Shown here piece by piece: positions 58,501-64,000 of a stretch of 64,000 nucleotides of DNA; position 1 is the stretch's first letter; each line of letters starts with the position of its first letter. The notes under the pieces were generated by a model. It was given only the letters and a program-made list of their open reading frames with translations, ran no database searches and was not told the origin of the DNA. The position numbers and the translations under genes were made by a program. Origin of the DNA: Undaria pinnatifida. Lineage: Eukaryota; Sar; Phaeophyceae; Laminariales; Alariaceae. The stretch covers positions 17,235,976-17,299,975 of the forward strand of contig JABAKD010000025.1 of the NCBI GenBank assembly GCA_012845835.1, in the 5' to 3' direction.

Positions 58501-59166
58501 ACGACGTTGAGCCAGATGTTCCCAGCGGATGAAGTGGCTGAGGCTCGCGAGGAGGCTGCCACGCTCCGGGTGCGTTGTAGGGTAGGGCAGGGTGGGGTGG
58601 GGTAGGGTGGTGTGTTGCTATTGTTTATTTTTCTTCCCTCCAACTCTGCATGGCAGATATTTCGTTTCGATAGACATCGGATATACTTGCGCACGGCTGT
58701 ACTCTCGCCTGTAACTCCCCCTCAACCGTTTCCCACTTCCCCTTGCTGAAGTCTCCTCTGCTTACACCATTCTCCGTGTGATGCCGTTCATACCTTTCGT
58801 ACCTTCATAGCTACCGCTATGAGCATCTCGATTTTCGTGCTCCTTTCGTGCTTCGCCGTTTAAGGCGGATGCTTGACAACTGCTGTACGAGTACCTGAGG
58901 TGCACTTGACGCACTCCCCATCGTTTGGCCTTAATATAATTTGATTCGAGTTATGTTATTTTGTTTACTCTTATGGCATGGCACCGCGTGATGTGAGATG
59001 TGTTATGTACGACGTGGTGTTATGTTTGTGGTTCCAGGTGACGATAGACTCGCTCAGGCAGGAGCATTTGGAAATCCAGCAGAGGCGGGCTGAGGACGCA
59101 GAGAAGCACCACAGGGAACAGAAGAACCTACAGGACCGCTACGACGCGTTAGCTAAATTTGCCGAG
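43434..59166 (+). CDS. Long coiled-coil protein gene, 17 internal exons resolved (partial at both ends)
   Basis: Exons: 43434-43523, 44509-44652, 45425-45516, 45976-46120, 46415-47216, 47499-48731, 48820-48900, 49445-49635, 50075-50212, 52113-52148, 52724-52861, 53936-54693, 55165-55300, 56707-56804, 57333-57420, 58390-58569, 59038-59166. All junction phases agree and the join gives 1,493 codons without a stop. Nearly all exons encode Glu/Ala/Leu/Lys/Arg-rich heptad sequence typical of rods such as myosin tails, golgins, kinesin stalks or centrosomal proteins. No motor or other globular domain is present in the part seen, so I name no function. One linker (49445-49635) is Pro/Ser/Ala-rich. 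The first and last exons are unknown. Many introns hold decayed copies of their neighbouring exons. Confidence 0.85.
43555..43640 (+). repeat. (ATCAT)n pentanucleotide repeat
   Basis: Imperfect ATCAT/ATCGT units in the intron after the exon; a shorter echo of the same motif lies at 43975-44025. Confidence 0.8.
43876..43913 (+). pseudogene. Decayed copy of exon 43434-43523 (3' part)
   Basis: GATGAGAAAGAAAGCCATG and TCAGGGACCTCTTTGAATAG correspond to the last 38 bases of the exon. The donor GT has become AT and a TAG is present in frame. Confidence 0.65.
44509..44652 (+). CDS. Coiled-coil gene exon 2
   Basis: 48 codons, phase 0/0, VMEFKASNGDLEERVAKLV and YSLARELENQMDVIKK; acceptor TTATCAAAAG, donor AAG/GTGAAC. 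Confidence 0.8.
44814..44919 (+). pseudogene. Decayed tandem copy of exon 44509-44652
   Basis: It matches the middle and end of the preceding exon (AAGTTCCAACAAAAGTCTTG, CTCGACAACCAGATGGATGT), ends at AACAAG/GTAAAA with the donor intact, and carries an in-frame TAG where the exon has a tryptophan codon. Confidence 0.8.
45425..45516 (+). CDS. Coiled-coil gene exon 3
   Basis: 92 bases, phase 0 to 2; GETYTLFQDKVDEAEARLEV; acceptor TTTTATAG, donor AGAAG/GTGATA. Confidence 0.75.
45976..46120 (+). CDS. Coiled-coil gene exon 4
   Basis: 145 bases, phase 2 to 0; LNEVYSVVDKDFKDGG, an acidic Gly/Asp/Asn linker, then VLRQLQHLKSSVT; acceptor CCGCTTCAG, donor ACG/GTAAGA. Confidence 0.75.
46415..47216 (+). 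CDS. Coiled-coil gene exon 5 (large)
   Basis: 802 bases, phase 0 to 1. Uninterrupted heptad-like sequence from EAEVALASSRDAVTK to the repeated SREQVEGLAQDLG and SREEVEGLAQQVEG, which are an internal duplication. The acceptor GGGGGCGCAG follows a pyrimidine-rich intron (46200-46400); donor GAAG/GTGAGC. Confidence 0.85.
47499..48731 (+). CDS. Coiled-coil gene exon 6 (largest)
   Basis: 1,233 bases, phase 1 to 1. It begins ERTMAVKEAQDEIDRVSQ and consists of about eight diverged repeats of a 25-30 residue unit with the core VEELR(E/G)EL(E/Q)xAN and an alanine-rich spacer. It ends ELERSLLATRTELD. The internal repeats suggest growth by in-frame duplication. Confidence 0.85.
48820..48900 (+). CDS. 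Coiled-coil gene exon 7, derived from the end of exon 6
   Basis: 81 bases, phase 1 to 1. Its end (ELKVSLLATRAELD, donor GATG/GTAAGC) is a near copy of the end of the previous exon (ELERSLLATRTELD, donor GACG/GTAAGC). It is a retained in-frame exon duplication. The acceptor GGGTCTAG is weaker than its neighbours, so skipping is possible; skipping keeps the frame. Confidence 0.65.
48960..49440 (+). repeat. Intronic degenerate tandem repeat, unit about 110 bp
   Basis: TTGTTGACGTTGTT, TGCCTTG(A/G)CG and GTGTATCGCTTGCC recur about four times. The acceptor-like TGCCCGGGCAGAG at 49098 duplicates the true acceptor ACCCGGGCAGAG before 49445. Confidence 0.6.
49445..49635 (+). CDS. Coiled-coil gene exon 8, linker
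   Basis: 191 bases, phase 1 to 0. It opens ERTAELATVTLEAAAAAAAS, echoing the start of exon 6 (ERTMAV), then a Pro/Ala/Ser linker (SNPVAPAPTPAGAS), then AEAEQLQAH; donor CAC/GTAAGC. Confidence 0.75.
50075..50212 (+). CDS. Coiled-coil gene exon 9
   Basis: 46 codons, phase 0/0; AEAMELELRYTLESFEGQL and QKQAKELTGQCHTLRRQ; acceptor GTTTGGCAG, donor CAG/GTAACA. Confidence 0.8.
50301..50357 (+). pseudogene. Decayed copy of exon 50075-50212
   Basis: AGAAGCAGGTGAACGAGCTC, ACGGGACAGTCCCACACATT and ACCGACAGACAG/TTAC match the 3' half of the preceding exon; the donor GT is now TT. Confidence 0.8.
50380..51000 (+). repeat. Intronic (GTAGCAAGGATGATCG)-like degenerate repeat
   Basis: Dozens of imperfect AGTAGCAAGG(G/A)T.ATCA units occur between and after the decayed exon copies. 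Confidence 0.6.
50529..50572 (+). pseudogene. Second decayed copy of exon 50075-50212
   Basis: GAGCTCACCGGACAATGCAT and CACACTCCGGAGACTG/GTACGA align with the last 40 bases of the exon; a donor-like GT is kept. Confidence 0.75.
51229..51260 (+). repeat. (CCCAA)n pentanucleotide repeat
   Basis: Six uninterrupted CCCAA units in the long intron between 50212 and 52113. Confidence 0.9.
51888..51922 (+). pseudogene. Decayed copy of micro-exon 52113-52148
   Basis: GCGACAGCAAAGGAGAGCG and AGGCGCAAGTAGAG match the micro-exon 225 bp downstream. Flanking intron sequence (TTACGGTCGTTTTCTGTGG and a TTAGGCTTCC-type acceptor) is duplicated too. The donor is lost. Confidence 0.8.
52113..52148 (+). CDS. 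Coiled-coil gene exon 10, 36-bp micro-exon
   Basis: 12 codons (KAAKESEAQVEQ), phase 0/0; acceptor GCACTACAAG, donor CAA/GTGAGT. Skipping would not change the frame. Confidence 0.65.
52619..52645 (+). pseudogene. Short decayed copy of the start of exon 52724-52861
   Basis: ACTTTGGAGTTGCAGCACCT resembles the first 20 bases of the exon that begins 105 bp later. Confidence 0.5.
52724..52861 (+). CDS. Coiled-coil gene exon 11
   Basis: 46 codons, phase 0/0; MLELQQQLCNAESAGESLRV and LQANSVDATLWRKSE; acceptor ACTGTGCCAG, donor GAG/GTACGG. Confidence 0.8.
52941..53010 (+). pseudogene. Decayed copy of exon 52724-52861
   Basis: Parts of both exon ends remain (AGCAGAAGTTGTGCCA; GTCAATGCTACCATGTGACA then CAAGTCTGAG/GTACTG). 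The donor is intact, the middle is deleted, and TGG has become a TGA stop. Confidence 0.8.
53936..54693 (+). CDS. Coiled-coil gene exon 12 (large, internally repeated)
   Basis: 758 bases, phase 0 to 2. It begins DEVVQLRARLSEADEKHVEV. From about 54190 four diverged repeats of a unit of roughly 30 residues appear: LESDKKHLEESLAAATRRGD, DKKQLRQSLEAATKQADG, LESEKSELRDSLEAATRQ and EKKQLKESLAVATRQAEE. Donor TCGG/GTGAGA. Confidence 0.85.
55165..55300 (+). CDS. Coiled-coil gene exon 13 with probable GC donor
   Basis: 136 bases, phase 2 to 0; FDGQEEAAVSFVNIGDEITH and AERSLERTAQALEQVAAE; acceptor CGTACCAG. The donor is GCAGAG/GCAAGT, a good GC-AG site. The decayed copy downstream has the GT form at the same place. 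Confidence 0.75.
55540..55569 (+). pseudogene. Decayed copy of the end of exon 55165-55300
   Basis: CACATAACCTGGAAGAGATT then GCTGCAGAC/GTAAGT aligns with the last 30 bases of the exon and keeps a consensus GT donor. Confidence 0.75.
56537..56600 (+). pseudogene. Decayed copy of exon 56707-56804
   Basis: TATAGCAG/GGTTTGGTGGAG, CTTGAATCGGGTGTGCCGGG and TTGAACGGTGTAAGGCTCTT match the exon 170 bp downstream, including its acceptor. It has no donor. Confidence 0.8.
56707..56804 (+). CDS. Coiled-coil gene exon 14
   Basis: 98 bases, phase 0 to 2; GSIELESGSSWIVNGVKTLG then RRLQQAEAILSQ; acceptor GATTGGCAG, donor CAAAG/GTGACC. Confidence 0.75.
57333..57420 (+). CDS. Coiled-coil gene exon 15
   Basis: 88 bases, phase 2 to 0; SDAIYDGAVKALEDLSVVLE then CDGDRVVHK; acceptor GGATGCAG, donor AAG/GTCAGC, weaker than the others. 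Confidence 0.65.
57815..57896 (+). pseudogene. Decayed copy of exon 58390-58569
   Basis: AACCTGAAGAAGCTATCCTG and CTCACCTCAAGGAGATCCAC match the first 80 bases of the exon that lies about 570 bp downstream, with single-base deletions. Confidence 0.8.
58098..58188 (+). pseudogene. Second decayed copy of exon 58390-58569
   Basis: GAGCTGAAAAACTGTCCCAT, GAACCACGAGACGTTTACTT and AAGGAGATCCGCCAGGTTAA align with the exon start; frame broken. Confidence 0.8.
58390..58569 (+). CDS. Coiled-coil gene exon 16
   Basis: 60 codons, phase 0/0; VHELKKLSHEMFELRDVHLK and MFPADEVAEAREEAATLR; acceptor TTCGACAG, donor CGG/GTGCGT. Confidence 0.8.
59038..59166 (+). CDS. Coiled-coil gene exon 17 (last resolved)
   Basis: 43 codons, phase 0/0; VTIDSLRQEHLEIQQRRAED and NLQDRYDALAKFAE; acceptor GTGGTTCCAG, donor GAG/GTAGGA. 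The good donor shows the gene continues downstream, past the transposon at 59291. Confidence 0.8.
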
Positions 59167-59290
59167 GTAGGAAAGCACGTCGTCACTGCTCTTGCAGCTA
59201 TTTAGCTCTTGTCTGGCGACGAAAATGAATGCTCCAGCGGCAACTTTACGTACCCTCACCCGCAAAGGGTGTTTGAATACAAGCCTGCTA

Positions 59291-60034
59291 CAGGCTGATT
59301 CAAGTAAAAATGCCCGAAACGTTTTCCCGGCGAATGCTCACGCCGTTTTTTAGATTCAGACCGTGAAATTTGGCGCACGTCTTCTATGTGCCGTTGCGAA
59401 GACCTCACCCGTCGCGTTTTTGTTTTTGTTTTTTTGGCTGATTTTTCGTCAGTTACGATTTTTTGGAAAATATGGACCACCTTAGACCAAAACAGTTCGG
59501 CGAAAACAAAACAAAACAAAGACGAAGGTCAGGCCTCGAGATGGACATGTAGAACACGTGTGCAATATTTCAGGGTCTATCTCTCCAAAAGCGGGTTGGA
59601 CACTTGGACTTGTGTGAGTACGATAAGTCCTTTACTTAAATGACTTGGTTTTAGTTTACGATTCAGTTTTCGTGCTGGATTCTGCTTAAAGTTCAACATA
59701 TGCAGGTCAGATCTTCGATTTTCTGCGTAAACATTTCTACAGACATGCCTTGAAAGAGTTTCTCCAACCGGTTCGTGCAAAATGCGGCGCAATTGTCTTC
59801 TCGCCCGCTTCGAAAACGCCTGAATATTAATGACAAAATATAAGGCCTGCCGTTAATCGATACGAAATTCCGCTCCTAGAGACAGCCCGAGGCCGTTAAA
59901 ACATAAAGAGCCATGTCACCCTGGTCCACTGGTCATGGGGGTCAATACGATAACCAATATCCACCCTTTGACTAGATATTGCGAGCGGCATTCGTGGGGC
60001 AGAGATTTTCGGGCTTTAAACGTGAACCAGCCTG
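59291..60034. mobile_element. TA-flanked TIR element, copy 2 (744 bp, simplest copy)
   Basis: TA at 59289-59290, then CAGGCTGATTCAAG...GCCCGAA; the end is TTCGGGCTTTAAACGTGAAC then CAGCCTG, followed by TA at 60035-60036. The termini are inverted repeats of about 28 bp. The interior matches copies 1 and 3. There is no transposase, so it is a MITE-like element with a TA target as in Tc1/mariner-type insertion. It lies just after the last resolved exon of the coiled-coil gene, probably in an intron. Confidence 0.8.
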
Positions 60035-60239
60035 TACCAGGTACCAGCTATTTCTCCAACGATCATCATTGACTGCAGTCTAGGTGGGAGGTTCCACTCT
60101 ATAACGAAGATAAACTTTTTATTCGACTAAGAAAATTGAAGTTTTTTGTTGCTCATTTTTCCTCGTGTTTGTTTTCCTTCCTGTACGTCACATCTCGTGC
60201 GTAGGCAATACAACCTGCGATTCATGTAGTAAGCGCAAC

Positions 60240-60440
60240 ATAATGGCGGCAAGTACCAGCATAATCAGAACAACGAGGCGTCCTTTCGCCTTATATGTAT
60301 ATCACGGCCATCAACCCACCTACGCATCGGCCTCGACACTGCTTCCGGCTTCGACTGGAGCTGTGTGGCCGCCCAAGGCGTCAGGCCGCAACTCTAGTTT
60401 GCTCGCCGTTGCTATACACTGGTACTGGTATTCAACACGA
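60240..60440 (+). repeat. Diverged copy of the 61.7-62.1 kb repeat
   Basis: CCTTTCGCCTTAT, CATCAACCCACCT, GCCTCGACACTGCTTCCGGC and GTGTGGCCGCCCAAGGCGTC correspond to blocks at 61755-61850 and 62020-62110. Confidence 0.5.
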
Positions 60441-60699
60441 TGGCTACATTGCTGCTACTAGAGTTATCTAAAACTCGGAAATATCGCGATATTGGTCGTT
60501 TAGAGCCGAATTATGTGCGTGTGGAGTTTTAGACGACCGCGGACTGTTGGGATATTTTCGCCATATGTGGTCCGCACATACCGAAATATCGCGTAAGTGA
60601 GAATTCCCACCTACGCGATATTTTGTCATTTTTTTTGGAGAGAAGATCCAGTATCAGTTTTCAGAACCAAAAATTGGTGAGAGCTTGGACACCAAGACT

Positions 60700-61116
60700 G
60701 TCTGCTGCCGCGCTGGTGAGGTGCCCCATCATCATCGCCGCCCTTGCCGGAACATGGACAGCAGTGACCGTGACGATGCCGTCACTTGTGCGGAGACAGG
60801 AGACCCGTTTCAGCAGCCCCGGCAAGCGTTGGGGTTACTGGGGTTCAGCGGCGCAGGTTTGAACAGCACAGGCACAAGGCCTCGCATCGCAGACGGATGG
60901 TACACCTCCGACGCAGGTGGTGTTGCCGCGCAAACGCGAACTGGCACGAAACGGCCAGCGGCTGACCCTCCTCGTCCTGCTGGAGATGGGCTGCCTGGAG
61001 AACTCGGCGTTGACGCCGGTTATGGTCCTTCTGGCACGAGTAGCTATGGGGAATCGCCGTCTCCCACCGATGTTGATTGGAGCTCCAGATGTGATTTTTC
61101 AAAATCACAAACATAA
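60700..61116 (+). CDS. Hypothetical coding-like stretch, possibly a terminal exon
   Basis: A plus frame with ordinary composition (MDSSDRDDAVTCAETGDPF then GYGPSGTSSYGESPSPTDVD) ends at a TGA/TAA near 61116. An alternative exon 60800-60856 (acceptor CGGAGACAG, donor CAG/GTTTGA, phase 0) uses another frame and would be compatible with the end of the coiled-coil gene. I cannot decide between them. Confidence 0.25.
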   Translation, partial: VCCRAGEVPHHHRRPCRNMDSSDRDDAVTCAETGDPFQQPRQALGLLGFSGAGLNSTGTRPRIADGWYTSDAGGVAAQTRTGTKRPAADPPRPAGDGLPGELGVDAGYGPSGTSSYGESPSPTDVDWSSRCDFSKSQT

Positions 61117-61153
61117 CGCTCTCAACGCCAATTTGTATATTTTCTGATTATAG

Positions 61154-61546
61154 GTGCCGTATCTGTGTCAGTTACATTGGCAAAACGGTCCTTACATTTC
61201 CGTCCTGGTCGGCACTCACTACTGCAGCACTATATTGACAGCAGTAGTAGAAAAACAGTATCACAGTCGTACACGCCTCGCGTGCTCTCCGTCGGAGCTG
61301 CCTCCGTCATCCACTCTGGACAAAGCCAATCGCTCTTTTCGCTTTTGGTGGAGCCGTCGCAGGACCATGGGAACGTCTCCTATACCTGGCGCCAACTCCA
61401 TGCAGAACGCAGTCGTAGATGTCCGCGGGGCTAACGACACTGCAGCTAGTAGCAGCAGCAGCCACGTCGTCAAGCCCCTGCCGTGGGACGTGTGGGACCT
61501 GTGTGCGATGCTTGGTGCATACATGTACGGGACTGCCAACAAGTAA
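61154..61546 (+). CDS. Hypothetical coding-like stretch
   Basis: Unrecognised. The second half (from ATG at 61367: MGTSPIPGANSMQNAVVDVR, then a serine run and VVKPLPWDVWDLCAMLGAYM) looks protein-like. Start, splice structure and relation to neighbours are unclear. Confidence 0.25.
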   Translation: MPYLCQLHWQNGPYISVLVGTHYCSTILTAVVEKQYHSRTRLACSPSELPPSSTLDKANRSFRFWWSRRRTMGTSPIPGANSMQNAVVDVRGANDTAASSSSSHVVKPLPWDVWDLCAMLGAYMYGTANK

Positions 61547-62013
61547 TTTCTTGCTTACCCGAGTTTTATATCCAAGGCGGATGTGGTAAAAATGCGATAT
61601 TGAGTTTTTGACCGCGGGTGAAGCGAGCAAAAAAATTGCGATATAAAACAAAGCGCCAAATACCTAAATATCAGCGTACTCCGAGTTTCAGATAACTCTA
61701 CTAAGCACACCATCAACATACAGCTGCACCAGAAACCCAAGCAAACGTCTTTTCGCCTTATCTCGATAGACATGACACACCTTCTCCGCGGCCTCAGCAC
61801 ATCGCCACCGGCTTCGACTTGCACCGGTCTGCGAGCTGTGTGACTGCCCTTGGCGAAAGGCCTCAACTTTACAGCTCGCAGCTGGAATCATGGTGTTACT
61901 ACTGTGCAGCATCATGATCATTGCTATCATAGTGCTGCTTACTACTGTAGTACACACCACAATTATCGTGCTACAAGAACAAACAAACGCGTTACGTTCG
62001 CCTTTGCTGTCAT

Positions 62014-62372
62014 TGCCCATCACCCCACCTGGCCAGCAGCCTCGACACCGCCACCGGCGTAGACTGGTGCCGGCCCACAAGCTGGCTGTCTCTGGCGTCG
62101 GGCCGACCCTCACCGATGGACTGTCCCTTGGCCACCTCCGCTAGCCAGCCTTCATCTCCTAACAATGCTGCTGCTGATATTTTCCTCCCCGAGATGGTAC
62201 GACAACATCACCAGCAGCACCGTAAGGAGATGGACACTGGCTTAGCTGAGGTGCTCAAGGAACATCCCATCGGTGAGGGTCGGCCCGACGCCAGAGACAG
62301 CCAGCTTGTGGGCCGGTACCAGTCTACGCCGGGGGCGGTGTCGAGGCTGTTGGCCAGGTGGGGGGATGGGCG
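62014..62372. repeat. Long near-perfect hairpin: arms about 160 bp, loop about 40 bp
   Basis: Left arm 62014-62173 (GCCCATCACCCCACCTGGCC to AACAATGCTGCTG) is the inverted copy of right arm 62210-62372, with roughly 85-90% pairing and few gaps. The spacer is TGATATTTTCC...ACATCA. A further related direct copy lies at 61755-61850. It may be a collapsed foldback transposon or the template of a hairpin RNA. Confidence 0.8.
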
Positions 62373-62654
62373 ATGATAGTCGTACCACCTCGAGGAGAAG
62401 CCGTCACCAGGGCCGACGGATGACGTCCATCCCATCGCCGCACGCTTTCCGTCCGGGGAGGGGAACGCTCAGCGATGGGGGATACCCCCCTCAAGGTTGT
62501 CGAGGACTGGATGTTCACACCCCTTTCGCGACTCTGGGTTGGCGATTATGCCGGTGCTGTGCCCCCGCTGCTGCCGCTGCTGCGTGCGGCGCAGCACTCT
62601 GCTGCCGCTGGTGCTGTGACCTGCTTACCGTAGGCTTGTTCCTTGAGTACGATA

Positions 62655-63782
62655 CAGGCTGGTTCAAGTTAAAAGCCCGAACGTTATCCTCCGGCGAATG
62701 TCCACGCCGTTTTTTTCGATTCAGACCGTGAATTTTTGCACGTCTTTTATGTACCGTTGCGAAGACCTCACCTGTCGCGGGGGGTTTTTGCCTGATTTTT
62801 CGTCAGTTGAGTTTATTTGGAAAATGTGGACCACCTTAGACCAAACATTTTCGGCGAAAAAAAGAAGAAAAAAAAACAGAGGTCAGGCCTCGGGGTGGGC
62901 ATGTAGAACACGTGTGCAAAAATTCGGGATCTATCTCTCTAAAACGGAATGGACATTGGACTTTTATGTGTAAAAATGAGTAAGATACGTCATTTCCTTC
63001 AAATAGCTTGATTAGTGTAGGATCCAGTTTTTCGCTAGATTCTGCTTAATGTCGAAATAGGTAGGTCAGATGTTCGATATTTTGCGCGAAGAAATCTGCA
63101 GGCATGCCTTGGAGCACCTCCATCCGGTTCGTTCAACATGCGGCGAATTTTTGTTTTCGCAAACTAGCCATGTCATCCTCTTCCACTGGTCATGGGGGTC
63201 AGTATGATACCACATATTCACCCTTTGGTTACATATTGCGATCGGCGTTCGTGGGGAGGGGGAGCGCACTTGTTTGCTGCTTGCCTTAACCATTTGATCG
63301 TTGACAAAGCATCCCTTTCGAGACGGAGCACGGTTCCTACTCCTAGTAGAAACGCCTCCAACATTTGGGCGCTCATTACGCTTTTTCCATTTATTACATA
63401 GGAACTATTTGCTTATCCTATCCCCGTCCTGTTCCGCCGTCTGCGGTCACCGTCTATCTCCTAGGATAGCGATCGTTCCTCGCTACTCTCTAGTCTACCA
63501 AACTCGTACATGTCACATACGTCTATTTTCCTCTTCTCTAACGCATCCCGTTCCTATATGTTTCACATTCTCCTACTCTGTGAGTCTTACTCTATTGTTG
63601 TGCACACGGGCACATATGTGTAACTACGTCCTCCTCCCGACTACTGGTACATTTATTTCTTCTTTCTGGTAGGTCCAGGTCCCCTACACGAAATCGCGGT
63701 ATCAGCTTTTTCGCGTAGTCCATTGGGCCGTGCGCATTCGTGGGGGGGAGAATTTCGGGCTCTTTTAACGTGAACCAGCCTG
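62655..63782. mobile_element. TA-flanked TIR element, copy 3 (with nested insertion)
   Basis: TA at 62653-62654, CAGGCTGGTTCAAGTTAAAA at the left end; TTTTAACGTGAACCAGCCTG at the right end, then TA at 63783-63784. The body to about 63256 matches the other copies. About 450 bp of foreign sequence (63265-63705) interrupts it before the GCATTCGTGG end block. Part of that insert is the repeat at 41930-42265. Confidence 0.8.
63265..63705 (+). repeat. Nested insertion in TIR element copy 3
   Basis: The first about 200 bp correspond to the reverse complement of 41930-42265 (TTTGCTGCTTGCCTTAACCA...). The remainder is unassigned, T/C-rich. Confidence 0.55.
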
Positions 63783-63784
63783 TA

Positions 63785-64000
63785 CAGATATGACTAAAGC
63801 TCATACGATATAGCGTCATACCTGGTACAATCTAATTTACCAGGTAAACGACCCCCGCTAGACTATATTGTCAAACCATTACGCGTGAGATATACCCACC
63901 GTGTCTATCTGATCTCGGCGGATATTGCTTGCATGTTATCTTAGTGGCATCTTCATCTTGAATGCATATTATCTTGCTCGCGTCTTATCCTGCTTCAATA
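63785..64000. other. No feature recognised
   Basis: Two copies of the palindromic 9-mer (TACCTGGTA at 63819, TACCAGGTA at 63838) lie 10 bp apart; nothing else. Confidence 0.4.

Overview
The window is eukaryotic nuclear DNA: intron-rich, very repeat-rich, full of trinucleotide microsatellites and homopolymer tracts, with few genes. The intron-rich gene, a chromodomain Ty3/gypsy-type element and the microsatellite style would fit a brown alga or another stramenopile. That placement is inference; no sequence here is diagnostic.

Two host genes can be supported. (1) An intronless 483-codon UPF3 (Smg-4/UPF3 family, nonsense-mediated mRNA decay) lies at 12284-13735 (+). (2) A very long coiled-coil gene (+) runs from at least 43434 to at least 59166. 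I resolve 17 internal exons whose splice phases all match, giving 1,493 codons, with tentative further exons on both sides. Its most unusual property is that 9 of the 17 exons have decayed or retained tandem copies in the adjoining introns, so the locus seems to have grown by repeated exon-plus-intron duplication.

Most of the rest is mobile DNA. An LTR retrotransposon (17010-25284) keeps both about 270 bp LTRs, a Ty3/gypsy-type integrase, a chromodomain and a Tudor-like tail. Its front half carries a broken NADAR-type (YbiA-like) domain, and I see no reverse transcriptase. Other elements are a LINE 3' remnant (10591-11640, -), a family of TA-flanked terminal-inverted-repeat elements (8654-9651, 59291-60034, 62655-63782), TRIM-like miniature LTR elements carrying a tRNA 3'-half-like sequence (14260-14629, 14915-15293), a foldback-like inverted repeat about 2 kb across (14635-16620), a pair of tRNA-derived SINE copies (35466-35770, 36079-36395), a dispersed G-tract repeat family (1-1085, 7655-8635, 34440-36075 inverted) with short one-end-anchored copies, and two more inverted-repeat elements (6683-7465, 36878-38005).

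Layout: 0-5 kb repeats and weak coding-like stretches; 5.2-6.1 kb a broken unrecognised coding-like segment; 6.7-11.6 kb nested repeats and LINE; 12.3-13.7 kb UPF3; 14.2-16.8 kb nested TRIM and foldback; 17.0-25.3 kb LTR retrotransposon; 25.3-38 kb low-gene repeat desert; 38.4-59.2 kb coiled-coil gene, with large degenerate tandem arrays in its tentative first introns; 59.2-64 kb transposons, a long hairpin and weak coding-like stretches. Apart from the multi-exon gene no gene cooperation can be inferred.
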